A stretch of DNA of 32,370 nucleotides from positions 1-32,370 of the IMG/VR virus record IMGVR_UViG_3300042691_006893. One strand, given 5' to 3'. The notes under the pieces were generated by a model. The model ran no database searches, was not told where the DNA came from, and saw only the letters and a list, made by a program, of their open reading frames with translations. A program made the position numbers and the translations under genes. Positions 1 to 6,466 of this stretch are shown piece by piece (positions within the stretch are counted from its first letter, which is position 1; each line of letters begins with the position of its first letter). The stretch is from a virus.

Positions 1-2
1 CT

Positions 3-542
3 AAAATGCCGGGAGACATATTAGAAACTAAATTAATGTTTAAAACTGGTTTTGACGGCTTTACTAAATGTTCTGTAAGTTATTCAACCTTACGTTTATG
101 GTGTTCAAATGGTGCTGCCAGATGGAATGAAGATAGAGCAATTTCATTTAAGAACACTAAAAATAATAATGATAGATTTATGTTATTTACAGACCAGATA
201 ATTAAAGCTACTGCAGACGTAGATAATTATGTAAGTATGTTAAACGATCTAACATTTAAAAGCATTACAGAAGCTGATTTAGATAAATATTATTCAAAAG
301 TATTCGGAATTAATCGCCAGAATTACCACGACCAAGCTACAAGAAGACAAAATACATTCGATAAAATAAATGAAGCGGTTGCGTTTGAAATGGCAAATAC
401 TGGAACTAATATGTTTAGCGTTCTGCAGGGCGTAACAAGATATTTAACCCACGAAGTAGCTAAAAGCGAGGAAGACCTATTATTTAGTTCAGCAAATAGA
501 ATTAATTCACTTGCGCATTCAGTAGCTTTTAATCTTAATTAA
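3..542 (+). CDS. DUF932-family phage protein, C-terminal part (5' cut by window edge)
   Basis: The frame is open to the left edge, and the first Met at base 6 lies inside a conserved-looking stretch, so the true start is upstream of the window. About 178 residues are visible, against roughly 250-350 for the family. The segment LRLWCSNGAARW and the later helical part resemble DUF932 proteins of phages and plasmids (LRVxCxNG motif). DUF932 proteins are common in early phage modules, often near recombination genes; their biochemical role is unknown. Here the gene closes a transcription unit, as a hairpin with a T-run follows 12 bases after the stop. The family assignment is from motif memory only. 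Confidence 0.65.
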   Translation, partial: KMPGDILETKLMFKTGFDGFTKCSVSYSTLRLWCSNGAARWNEDRAISFKNTKNNNDRFMLFTDQIIKATADVDNYVSMLNDLTFKSITEADLDKYYSKVFGINRQNYHDQATRRQNTFDKINEAVAFEMANTGTNMFSVLQGVTRYLTHEVAKSEEDLLFSSANRINSLAHSVAFNLN

Positions 543-553
543 TTAAAATAGGG

Positions 554-581
554 GTGCGACTACTCAACGCACATTTTTTTT
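554..581 (+). terminator. rho-independent terminator after the DUF932 gene
   Basis: GTGCG (554-558) pairs with CGCAC (568-572) around a 9-base loop and is followed by eight T from 574. It separates the DUF932 transcript from the next promoter. The stem is short but G+C-rich compared with its surroundings. Confidence 0.7.
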
Positions 582-593
582 CATAATATATAT

Positions 594-620
594 AATATTT
601 AAAAAATATTTGTATCTTTA
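594..620 (+). promoter_or_regulatory. Bacteroidota-type early promoter with 17-bp upstream element
   Basis: TATCTTTA at 613-620 is close to the Bacteroidota -7 consensus TAnnTTTG. Directly upstream, AATATTTAAAAAATATT (594-610) is identical to the element at 2466-2482 and lies at the same 2-base distance from the -7 box. The first gene begins 25 bases downstream. The shared element could be a regulator site or an A-tract that strengthens the promoter. Confidence 0.65.
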
Positions 621-644
621 CGGAAAATTAAAACTTATAAAAAA

Positions 645-809
645 ATGGCAATTACATTTAACCCAATCAGCGAAAAAAGAATTAGAGAATTCTTTAAGAC
701 GCAAAAAGAACAGAACAGACGTTTCCGTTCTGGAGAATTTATAGAAGCGGCAATAATAGACCGAATTCTAACAATAGAAAACAAACAAACAGAAACTAAA
801 AAAAAGTAA
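645..809 (+). CDS. small ribbon-helix-helix-like putative DNA-binding protein (54 aa)
   Basis: The reading frame starts at ATG 645 (MAITFNPISEKRIREF) and stops at 807-809, one base before the next gene. It is the first gene after the promoter at 594-620. A short beta-like start, a basic helix with KTQKEQNRRFRSG and the helix EFIEAAIIDRIL resemble Arc/MetJ-type ribbon-helix-helix repressors, which bind operators as dimers. The FRSGEF turn is like the xxSxA/EFI turn between the two helices of that fold. A repressor of its own promoter is a reasonable inference but not shown. Similar in size to the minus-strand protein at 25689-25853. Confidence 0.55.
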   Translation: MAITFNPISEKRIREFFKTQKEQNRRFRSGEFIEAAIIDRILTIENKQTETKKK

Positions 810-810
810 A

Positions 811-999
811 ATGAACGCAGGAAACTATTTAATAGATGGCGATAATGGAACAGAATTTATGTCTCCATATTACGATACTAACGCAGAAGTAAAAGCACAA
901 TGCAATAGTTGTAAAGTGTTTTTCAGCGAAGAAGAACTAATTGATTTAGGCGGTTGGGATAATTTCCACTGCGCAGAATGTCACGAAGAAAATAATTAA
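811..999 (+). CDS. small zinc-ribbon-like protein (62 aa), function unknown
   Basis: The start lies one base after the previous stop, so the two genes are probably translationally coupled. The C-terminal half has CNSC near residue 31 and CAEC near residue 54 (CxxC-x19-CxxC), a spacing that fits a zinc ribbon; the residues between, FSEEELIDLGGWDNFH, are acidic. Small zinc-ribbon proteins are frequent in phage early regions, where they bind nucleic acids or host proteins. Nothing in the sequence identifies a specific role. Confidence 0.6.
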   Translation: MNAGNYLIDGDNGTEFMSPYYDTNAEVKAQCNSCKVFFSEEELIDLGGWDNFHCAECHEENN

Positions 1000-1023
1000 T
1001 TATTAATCTAAAAACCAAAACAA

Positions 1024-1305
1024 ATGAAACTAACAGTAACAGTAAAATCAGAAGTAGAAACAAATTATGACATAATGCTTCCGCATTATTGTAAATCAAG
1101 AACCAGTTATTATAAAATTATTGATGAAAAGACTGCCATTAAGGTTGGTTACTGGCACGCTCAATATTATGACCTTGCGATAGTTTCGCCAGATAGCGCG
1201 TTAAAGTTTAGCGAAGAACCTTGTAATTCAGATGAATTCTATACAGTATTTGAGCAAGTAAGTATGTATATTAACCATAAAGCTGAAAGCAATGAGAATA
1301 TTTAA
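1024..1305 (+). CDS. hypothetical protein (93 aa)
   Basis: The start is preceded by AAACCAAAACAA, an A/C-rich leader that recurs in front of several early genes here and replaces a Shine-Dalgarno sequence. The product is soluble, begins with beta-rich MKLTVTVKSEVET and carries aromatic residues in its centre (SYYK, YWHAQYYD). No signal peptide or membrane segment is visible. I do not recognise a family. It overlaps by 14 bases with the next small gene, consistent with an early operon. Confidence 0.55.
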   Translation: MKLTVTVKSEVETNYDIMLPHYCKSRTSYYKIIDEKTAIKVGYWHAQYYDLAIVSPDSALKFSEEPCNSDEFYTVFEQVSMYINHKAESNENI

Positions 1306-1450
1306 AATAATCTACGAATACAAAGGTTTAAACGATAGCGAAATAGTTTACGGAAATAATAAGCCGGAAGCGTTGCGCAAGTTTATCAAAGGGCAAAATT
1401 TAACTGATTTAATAATTTTAAAAATAGTAGAATGGACAACTTTACAATAA
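1292..1450 (+). CDS. hypothetical small protein (52 aa)
   Basis: Starts at ATG 1292 inside the end of the previous gene and stops at 1448-1450, overlapping the following gene by 19 bases. It begins MRIFKIIYEY, continues with a KPEALRKFIKG helix and ends LIILKIVEWTTLQ. The frame fills what would otherwise be a 126-base gap, and codon choice matches neighbouring genes, which supports it. It looks like the small phage proteins with a beta-alpha-beta outline, but no function can be assigned. Confidence 0.5.
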   Translation: MRIFKIIYEYKGLNDSEIVYGNNKPEALRKFIKGQNLTDLIILKIVEWTTLQ

Positions 1451-1635
1451 TTAGAAACTGGTTATATAACTACGTTCAATTTTTAGACAAAGAAGAAAAG
1501 AAAAATAATCTGGAAGAAAAATGCGGTATAATATCGTCTTGTTATCCACCAAACGAAATGTACCCAGATGGAATACAAATTAAATATCCGTTTCCGATCA
1601 AACCAAAAGACGCAAACAGATATTATTCACTTTAA
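1432..1635 (+). CDS. hypothetical protein (67 aa)
   Basis: Short soluble protein, with a basic/acidic helix (FLDKEEKKNNLEEK) followed by a proline-rich tail (CYPPNEMYPDG, YPFPIKPKD). Starts within the preceding small gene and ends 12 bases before the RadC-like gene, in the same leader style (AAATCTAAAACAA before the next ATG). No recognisable family. Confidence 0.5.
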   Translation: MDNFTIIRNWLYNYVQFLDKEEKKNNLEEKCGIISSCYPPNEMYPDGIQIKYPFPIKPKDANRYYSL

Positions 1636-1647
1636 AATCTAAAACAA

Positions 1648-2091
1648 ATGAGACAATGTACACCAAGATTTGAGTTAAAAAGTACTCAAACTAAATTTCC
1701 TGCTAAATTTATTAAAGATGGAAAAGACGCTAATTTATTTATACGAAAGTTTTATTCAGACGATATAGAAATATTTGAAAGTTTTTTTATACTGCTTTTA
1801 AACGCAGCTAATAAGACGATAGGATATGCTAAAATAAGTCAAGGCGGAGTTTCTGGAACTGTAGTTGATGTTAAAATTATTGCGAAATATGCAATAGATA
1901 GTTTAGCAAGCTCAATAATATTAGCGCATAACCACCCAAGTGGTAATTTAATTGCTTCAAAACAAGATAAAGAAATATCAATTAAAATAAAAGAAGCTTT
2001 AAAATTATTAGAGGTTAAAGTTTTAGATCATATTATTTTATCGCCATATAAAAAAGAATTTATTTCAATGGCTTCGCAAGGTTTAATTTAA
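1648..2091 (+). CDS. RadC-like JAB-domain protein
   Basis: The 147-residue protein is almost entirely the JAB/MPN (DUF2466) domain of the RadC family. The metal-binding signature HNHPSGN is at residues 94-100, with Asp107 in KQD completing HxHPxG...D, and Glu44 is a plausible upstream acidic residue. The family is JAMM-protease-like in fold; the old DNA-repair role is doubtful, and the proteins are frequent on phages, plasmids and islands as DNA-processing or anti-restriction factors. It lacks the N-terminal helix-hairpin-helix region of chromosomal RadC, as is usual for mobile-element versions. Located just before the recombination operon. Confidence 0.88.
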   Translation: MRQCTPRFELKSTQTKFPAKFIKDGKDANLFIRKFYSDDIEIFESFFILLLNAANKTIGYAKISQGGVSGTVVDVKIIAKYAIDSLASSIILAHNHPSGNLIASKQDKEISIKIKEALKLLEVKVLDHIILSPYKKEFISMASQGLI

Positions 2092-2101
2092 AATAAAAAA
2101 A

Positions 2102-2467
2102 ATGAAAGTAGGAAATATAGAAAACAGAAAATATGGATTTAGTTATAAGCAATACGAACGCATTTACGATCTGTATAAAGACAATAAAACGTATAATGAA
2201 ATAGCTTCTATTGTTGGAACTACGCATTCAAGAGTATCTGCAGTATTAAGCCACATTAATTCGGTAATAATAGCAGAAGAAAAAAAATTAAATAAAATGT
2301 TATTTGATAAAGATGAATTTAAAGGTAGAGGAAGCAGTTTTAAAGAATTAATATTTCCTGCAGACAACGAACCAACAATTGGAAATGTAGTAATAAAAGA
2401 CGGCAAAATAATTCAAGACGGTGAAGATATTACAGTTAAATTCAGAACTTTAAAACATTATTTTTAA
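2102..2467 (+). CDS. HTH-containing hypothetical protein (121 aa)
   Basis: Residues about 15-48 (YKQYERIYDLYKDNKTYNEI then IVGTTHSRVSAVLSHI) form a helix-turn-helix-like unit: a helix, the NKTYNEIAS turn and a recognition-helix-like TTHSRVSAVL. The C-terminal half contains a beta-type stretch (GNVVIKDGKIIQDGEDITVKF). It may be a small DNA-binding regulator. Its 3' end overlaps the promoter element at 2466-2492 by two bases, so it ends the first early unit. Family unknown. Confidence 0.55.
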   Translation: MKVGNIENRKYGFSYKQYERIYDLYKDNKTYNEIASIVGTTHSRVSAVLSHINSVIIAEEKKLNKMLFDKDEFKGRGSSFKELIFPADNEPTIGNVVIKDGKIIQDGEDITVKFRTLKHYF

Positions 2468-2492
2468 TATTTAAAAAATATTAATATCTTTG
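2466..2492 (+). promoter_or_regulatory. Bacteroidota-type promoter of the recombination operon
   Basis: TATCTTTG at 2485-2492 matches the Bacteroidota -7 consensus TAnnTTTG exactly. AATATTTAAAAAATATT (2466-2482) upstream is the same 17-mer as at 594-610, at the same distance. The first gene starts 27 bases downstream at 2519. The repetition suggests the two early transcription units are co-regulated. Confidence 0.75.
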
Positions 2493-2518
2493 CATTCACA
2501 AACCAAAACAAATAGACA

Positions 2519-3157
2519 ATGAACAAACAACTTCCAACACTGGCAGACCTATATGAAGACAATATAGAGTTAGCTTTCAAACAAGACCAATTCAATCAAC
2601 TGGTTAATGTAGAACCAAAAAAAGATTGGATAAAAACAAATAAGTATGCAAATAATAGTAAATACATTCCGATCGGAATTGTAGAAACTTTGCTGCAGAA
2701 ATTATTTAAGCAACACCGAGTAGAAGTAATTAGAGAGGGCGTAATGTTTAATTCGGTTTATGTTACTGTTCGGCTTCATTATCTTAATTTAATAAATAAT
2801 GAATGGACTTACCACGATGGCGTTGGTGCGGTACAATTACAAACCAAGTCTGGAAGCAGTCCTGCAGAACTACAAAACATAAATAATAACGCAGTTATGA
2901 TGGCTTTACCGATGGCTAAAAGTTACGCAATAAAAGACGCTGCAGAACATATAGGTGCTATATTTGGGCGAGATTTAAACCGAAAAGACGTATTAGAATT
3001 AACGCCAGATAATTCAATTCAGAAAGATAGAGTAAAAGAAAGAGCCATTAAAATGATTGAAGCGGCAAGAACTTTAAACGATATTAATATTTTGTATAAT
3101 GAACTTCCGAAAGAATACCATACATTAATTAGCGAAAAAGAAAATAAACTACTTTAA
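2519..3157 (+). CDS. putative single-strand annealing protein (Rad52/ERF-like)
   Basis: A protein of 212 residues with a beta-rich core (SKYIPIGIVETLLQKLF, VYVTVRLHYLN, WTYHDGVGAVQLQ) followed by a helix rich in Ala/Lys (MALPMAKSYAIKDAAEHIG) and FGRDLNR. This order, with a GxGA strand and a K..A.KDA...G..FG helix, resembles Rad52/Sak-type or ERF annealing proteins of phages. The next gene is a YqaJ-type exonuclease and an SSB-like protein follows, which is the classical two-component phage recombination arrangement. The protein would coat single strands made by the exonuclease and pair them. The exact superfamily remains uncertain. Confidence 0.65.
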   Translation: MNKQLPTLADLYEDNIELAFKQDQFNQLVNVEPKKDWIKTNKYANNSKYIPIGIVETLLQKLFKQHRVEVIREGVMFNSVYVTVRLHYLNLINNEWTYHDGVGAVQLQTKSGSSPAELQNINNNAVMMALPMAKSYAIKDAAEHIGAIFGRDLNRKDVLELTPDNSIQKDRVKERAIKMIEAARTLNDINILYNELPKEYHTLISEKENKLL

Positions 3158-3168
3158 AACCAAAGACA

Positions 3169-3930
3169 ATGAACAAAGAAGAAATAATTTTTAGAGCATC
3201 CGCAGTTGGTAAAATAATGACTAACGACAGAAGCGGTAAACAGATGGGCGAAACTGCAAAAACCTATTTAAAGCAGTATTATAGAGAGTTAAAATATAAG
3301 CGCAGAAAAGATATAAGTAATAAATATATCGAAAAAGGTTTGGCGCAGGAAGAAGCAGGAATTGATTTACTTTCTATTAGTTTAAATAAACTACTTAAAA
3401 AGAACGACCAAAGATTAACGAACGATTATGTAACTGGCGAACCAGATTGTTATATTGGCGAAACGATATTAAGAGCAACAGAGGGTTACGACATAAAATG
3501 TTCGTGGGACTTATTTACGCTGCCATATAAAGACGATAAATTGCTATCTGACTACTATTATCAAGCGCATTCTTATATGTGGCTTACTGGTGCTTTAAAA
3601 TGGAATATTGCATACTGTTTAGTAAATACACCTTTGCATTTAATTCAGAAAGAAAAAGAACGCATTTATTATTCATTAAATTGCCCTGCAGAAGACAACA
3701 AAGAATATATTAAAAAATGTATTGAAGTAGAGAAAAACAATATATTTGATAGTTTTGAATTCTACAAAGAATATCCGGGTTACGATCTACAATGTAAAGA
3801 ATGGAGTTTTGATATTCCAAAAGAAGAACGAGTTGTAATGTTTGAAGTAGAAAGAGACGAGTCAGTAATTGAATTAATGATAACAAGAATAGAAGAAGCC
3901 AGAAATTATTTATTAACCTTAAACCAATAG
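3169..3930 (+). CDS. YqaJ/lambda-exonuclease-type recombination nuclease
   Basis: The N-terminal RASAVGKIMT motif is characteristic of YqaJ-like phage exonucleases. The PD-(D/E)xK core is visible: Glu61/62 in GLAQEEAG, Asp93 in GEPDCYIG, Asp108-x-Lys110 in YDIKCSW, then YYQAHSYMW with Gln132. Length (253 aa) fits the family. It should degrade one strand of double-stranded ends, giving the substrate for the annealing protein encoded 11 bases upstream; the pair forms a recombination module. A following gene begins 3 bases after the stop, so expression is probably operonic. Confidence 0.85.
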   Translation: MNKEEIIFRASAVGKIMTNDRSGKQMGETAKTYLKQYYRELKYKRRKDISNKYIEKGLAQEEAGIDLLSISLNKLLKKNDQRLTNDYVTGEPDCYIGETILRATEGYDIKCSWDLFTLPYKDDKLLSDYYYQAHSYMWLTGALKWNIAYCLVNTPLHLIQKEKERIYYSLNCPAEDNKEYIKKCIEVEKNNIFDSFEFYKEYPGYDLQCKEWSFDIPKEERVVMFEVERDESVIELMITRIEEARNYLLTLNQ

Positions 3931-3933
3931 ACA

Positions 3934-4230
3934 ATGGAAATTATTTCAGCAAGTATCGATCTAACAAAAATCGACAAAAGTAAAATCGTAGAGGGCAAAA
4001 AAGGACAAAAGTATTACAATATAGGAATTATTGTAAACGATGAAAAAAACCAGTACGGACAAAACGTATCTATATTCGACGATCAAAGTAAAGAGGAACG
4101 CGAAGCCAGAAAGCAAAAAAATTATTTAGGTAACGGAAAATCTGTTTGGAGTAATAATAAGAATATTGATGTTCCAGACGAAGAAATTGCGACAAATAAT
4201 AAAAAAAATAGTTCTGGTTTACCTTTTTAA
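3934..4230 (+). CDS. SSB-like protein with acidic/hydrophobic C-terminal tip
   Basis: A 98-residue protein with an OB-like start (MEIISASIDLTKIDKSKIVEGKKGQKYYNIGIIVN), a basic middle and a disordered end closing in SSGLPF. The xLPF ending resembles the C-terminal tip by which bacterial SSBs recruit partner proteins. I remember similar short proteins annotated as single-stranded DNA-binding proteins in Bacteroidota phages. Its position after the annealing protein and exonuclease fits this role. It is shorter than canonical SSB and has no clear full OB fold from inspection, so the assignment is moderate. Confidence 0.6.
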   Translation: MEIISASIDLTKIDKSKIVEGKKGQKYYNIGIIVNDEKNQYGQNVSIFDDQSKEEREARKQKNYLGNGKSVWSNNKNIDVPDEEIATNNKKNSSGLPF

Positions 4231-4249
4231 TAATTAAATAAATAAAACA

Positions 4250-4531
4250 ATGGATAGATTTATAGATGAAAATAGCAGTTTAGAAGACTGGTTGGAAATG
4301 GCTGATTATATCGCCAAAACGCATTTTAGCGGACATTTTACTTTATTATCCTTTACTTACTCTTACAAGTTCACTTTTGGAACTGTATTAGATCGAGACG
4401 ACATAAACGATTTAGAGGGTTATAAAGATTTAAAAGACGCTATTATAAACGCATACCAAGAATTCCTGCAGTATGAAAACAATGTAATTAAATTTAGTAA
4501 ATTTAAAAAACCAGAACCAAAACAATTATAA
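4250..4531 (+). CDS. hypothetical protein (93 aa)
   Basis: Acidic, soluble product beginning MDRFIDENSSLEDWLEMADY, with a beta-like middle (HFTLLSFTYSYKFTFGTVL) and an acidic helix. Preceded by AATAAAACA, the usual leader of this operon, and followed two bases later by the HTH gene. No family recognised; location within the recombination operon is the only hint. Confidence 0.5.
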   Translation: MDRFIDENSSLEDWLEMADYIAKTHFSGHFTLLSFTYSYKFTFGTVLDRDDINDLEGYKDLKDAIINAYQEFLQYENNVIKFSKFKKPEPKQL

Positions 4532-4533
4532 CA

Positions 4534-4779
4534 ATGAAACAAAAAACTCAAAAATCAGCGGTTTTATCCTTATTGAAAAAAGGTAGAACATTAAATTGGC
4601 TTAATACTTTTGAATTAACTGGCTGCAGTTCAATCGCCAGAAGAATACACGACTTTGAAAAGTTGGGTTATGTATTTAAAAGAGAAAAGAAAGTATTTAA
4701 AACACGTTACGGAACTTCTGGAATGTTTTTAAATTATACTTTAGATAAAAAAACAACACCTAAAAATTTAATAGATTGA
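4534..4779 (+). CDS. helix-turn-helix (HTH_39-like) protein
   Basis: 81 residues forming a small winged-helix-like unit: KSAVLSLLKKGRTLNWL, then FELTGCSSIARRIHDFEKLGYV as the turn and recognition helix, and a wing with KREKKVFKTRYG. This pattern (AVLxxLKKGxxLxxLxAxxxxGxxxLaaRIxdLr) matches the HTH_39 family found beside phage recombination and NinG genes. It probably binds DNA. The stop codon TGA overlaps the TTG start of NinG, indicating translational coupling. Confidence 0.75.
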   Translation: MKQKTQKSAVLSLLKKGRTLNWLNTFELTGCSSIARRIHDFEKLGYVFKREKKVFKTRYGTSGMFLNYTLDKKTTPKNLID

Positions 4780-5378
4780 GAATAGTTAAAGATAAAAAAT
4801 GTAAGTGGTGCGGAACTGTTTTTAGACCTTATAAAACTACAGACAAGTTCTGTTCTACTTACTGTTTTATCGACGACCATAAGGAAAAGGAATGGAAGAA
4901 AGAGGTTAAAATAAGGAAAGAGAAATTAAAGACGCATAAAGATTATATAAAAGATTTTCAAGTCATAATTAATAAACTTATTCGTATTATTGATTTTGGA
5001 CATAATTGTATAAGTTGCGGCAGAAATGGTAAACCGCAATCTGGACATTATCATAGTACACAAGCAAACCCGTCATTAAGATTTAATTTATTTAATATTT
5101 GGCTTCAAGATTACTATTGTAATGTACAACTTTCAGCAAACATAATAGGCTACAATAAAGGGCTTATAAACGAGTTTGGCATTCAATTAAAAGAATATAT
5201 AGAAACTGGTTTAGTTGCTGAAATAAGAGAAATAAAGCCGTCTATACCGGAATTAAAAGAAGCAATTGAAAAAACTAAACAGATAATAAAACAATTGCCA
5301 AAAGAAAAAATATATTCAAAATCTGAAAGAATTGAATTAAGAAAAAAATTTAATGAAGAAATAGGAATATATAAATAA
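4776..5378 (+). CDS. ninG: NinG/Rap recombination protein
   Basis: The N-terminus has a zinc site (C9-x2-C12 ... C26-x3-C30) followed by a basic helix, then the NinG signature: CISCG at 78-82, SGHYH at 89-93, PSLRFNLFN near 99-107, and a Cys-Asn pair at 115-116 with a later Tyr-x-x-Gly-Leu. Lambda NinG (Rap) is a junction-resolving factor for recombination, consistent with the neighbouring annealing/exonuclease genes. The start is TTG at 4776 within TTGA of the previous stop; no in-frame ATG exists nearby upstream of the zinc site. The length of 200 residues agrees with the family. Confidence 0.9.
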   Translation: MRIVKDKKCKWCGTVFRPYKTTDKFCSTYCFIDDHKEKEWKKEVKIRKEKLKTHKDYIKDFQVIINKLIRIIDFGHNCISCGRNGKPQSGHYHSTQANPSLRFNLFNIWLQDYYCNVQLSANIIGYNKGLINEFGIQLKEYIETGLVAEIREIKPSIPELKEAIEKTKQIIKQLPKEKIYSKSERIELRKKFNEEIGIYK

Positions 5379-5384
5379 AATTAC

Positions 5385-5392
5385 TATCTTTG
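5385..5392 (+). promoter_or_regulatory. Bacteroidota-type promoter (-7 TATCTTTG)
   Basis: Exact TAnnTTTG match just after the NinG stop. It lacks the 17-bp element seen at the two early promoters, so regulation may differ. Transcription would begin near 5398 and first pass through the structured segment at 5398-5530 before the gene at 5566. Confidence 0.75.
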
Positions 5393-5397
5393 TAGCA

Positions 5398-5530
5398 CGT
5401 TCTTTAGAATTTAAAAAATGTTTTTGGTCGAGAAAAACATCGTTAAACATAGTGGCAGCGGAAGCAGAGCCACAAATACGACGCCCTATTATTTGCACTC
5501 GACCTGCATTTAATAGGGTTTTGTCGTTTT
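5398..5530 (+). ncRNA. candidate structured RNA with loop-sequestering pseudoknot
   Basis: Gene-free stretch behind a perfect promoter. Elements in order: GGTCGAG (5426-5432); hairpin GTGGC (5452-5456)/GCCAC (5469-5473) topped by GC-GGAA-GC, a GNRA-type tetraloop; long hairpin ACGAC (5478-5482) + CCCTATTA (5484-5491) pairing with TAATAGGG (5511-5518) + GTCGT (5523-5527); inside it a TGCA/TGCA stem (5494-5497 with 5505-5508) closes a 7-base loop CTCGACC (5498-5504) that is the exact complement of GGTCGAG. A short T-run (5527-5530) follows, so this may be a free RNA of about 130 bases or a leader/riboswitch of the downstream genes. No known RNA family recognised. Confidence 0.6.
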
Positions 5531-5565
5531 AAAAGGTTATTAGTTTACCTAAAACTATTAGAAAA

Positions 5566-5784
5566 ATGGAAAAAACAAGAATTGTATTTTGTTCATCAAA
5601 AGACGACGAACAAATTGAAATGGAAGCGTATATTAATACGCAAAATGAGTTATATATAAAAATTGAAAATGAATTAGACCAATTTAGTTATATAACATTA
5701 AATAAATTGACTGCCATTAAATTCGTAAAACACCTTAAAAAAGAAATATCTTATATGATAGAAAGTGAGGAAGAAAATGGCTGA
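5566..5784 (+). CDS. hypothetical protein (72 aa)
   Basis: Small acidic protein (FCSSKDDEQIEMEAYINTQNELYIKIE), beta-rich first half and helical second half (NKLTAIKFVKHLKKEISYMIESEEENG). First gene after the structured RNA. Its 3' end overlaps the next gene by 8 bases from ATG 5777. Function unknown; the position suggests part of the replication unit or a target of control by the upstream RNA. Confidence 0.55.
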   Translation: MEKTRIVFCSSKDDEQIEMEAYINTQNELYIKIENELDQFSYITLNKLTAIKFVKHLKKEISYMIESEEENG

Positions 5785-6466
5785 AAATAAAAAGAAATAT
5801 ATTATTTACCAAGATTGGATAAATACATTTGATAAATTAGAAGATATTGAAGCAGGAAAATTAATTAAACATTTATTTAAATATATAAATGGAATTGAAG
5901 ATGAAGCGCCAGACCGATTAACTAATTTATTATTTCAGCATATTAAACAAACTATTGATAGAGACTGCGAAAAATATAAAGAAACTTGTCAGAAGAATAA
6001 AGAAAATATTAAAATACGATGGAATAAAAATAATACGACCGAATACGAGCGTATAAATTCGAATACGAAAAATACCGATAATGATAATGATAGTGATAAT
6101 GATAATGATAGTGATATTATTAAAATAAATAAAAATAAAATAGATTTATCTTTTGTTGATTTTGAATATTTAGAAGTATTTGAATTATGGTTGGAATATA
6201 AAAAAGAAAAAAAGCAAAGTTACAAGAGCCAAAAAAGTTTAGAAATTTGCTACAAGAATTTAATTAAAATAGCAAATAACGATCCAGAAGTAGCAAGGCA
6301 AATAATCAGTAATTCAATAGCAAATAATTATTCTGGCTTATTTCCGATAAAACAAAATAAAGAAGACCAACCGAACAAGTTTCATAATTTAATAAATTTA
6401 TACAACCAAACACAAGAAGAATATGCAAACAAACCACGCACTGGAAAAAAGTTCGGTGAACTTTAG
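5777..6466 (+). CDS. replication-region protein, DUF6291-like N-terminus
   Basis: Start set at ATG 5777 (MAENKKKYIIYQDWINTFDKL); a GTG 12 bases earlier is also in frame, but the ATG is more likely. N-terminal 80 residues (YQDWINTFDKLEDIEAGKLI then GLFKHI-like YING and CEKYKETCQKNKENIKIRW) match the DUF6291-type domain found in Bacteroidota phage replication regions. A DNDNDS repeat linker (two 18-base units, 6077-6112) separates it from a helical C-terminal part (FELWLEYKKEKKQSYKSQKSLE), as seen in proteins that load or organise replication factors. It likely takes part in replication initiation; no catalytic motif is seen. Confidence 0.6.
   Translation: MAENKKKYIIYQDWINTFDKLEDIEAGKLIKHLFKYINGIEDEAPDRLTNLLFQHIKQTIDRDCEKYKETCQKNKENIKIRWNKNNTTEYERINSNTKNTDNDNDSDNDNDSDIIKINKNKIDLSFVDFEYLEVFELWLEYKKEKKQSYKSQKSLEICYKNLIKIANNDPEVARQIISNSIANNYSGLFPIKQNKEDQPNKFHNLINLYNQTQEEYANKPRTGKKFGEL
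6077..6112 (+). repeat. tandem repeat, two perfect 18-bp units inside a coding region
   Basis: Unit GATAATGATAATGATAGT occurs twice without mismatch and encodes DNDNDS twice. It lies in the linker between the two parts of the replication-region protein. Such a tract can change length by slippage in steps of six residues. Confidence 0.9.

Noticed and set aside
5765-5776. GTG start for the DUF6291-like gene
   Set aside because: ATG at 5777 is nearer to the conserved start and has usual overlap with the previous stop; the GTG would add only four basic residues.
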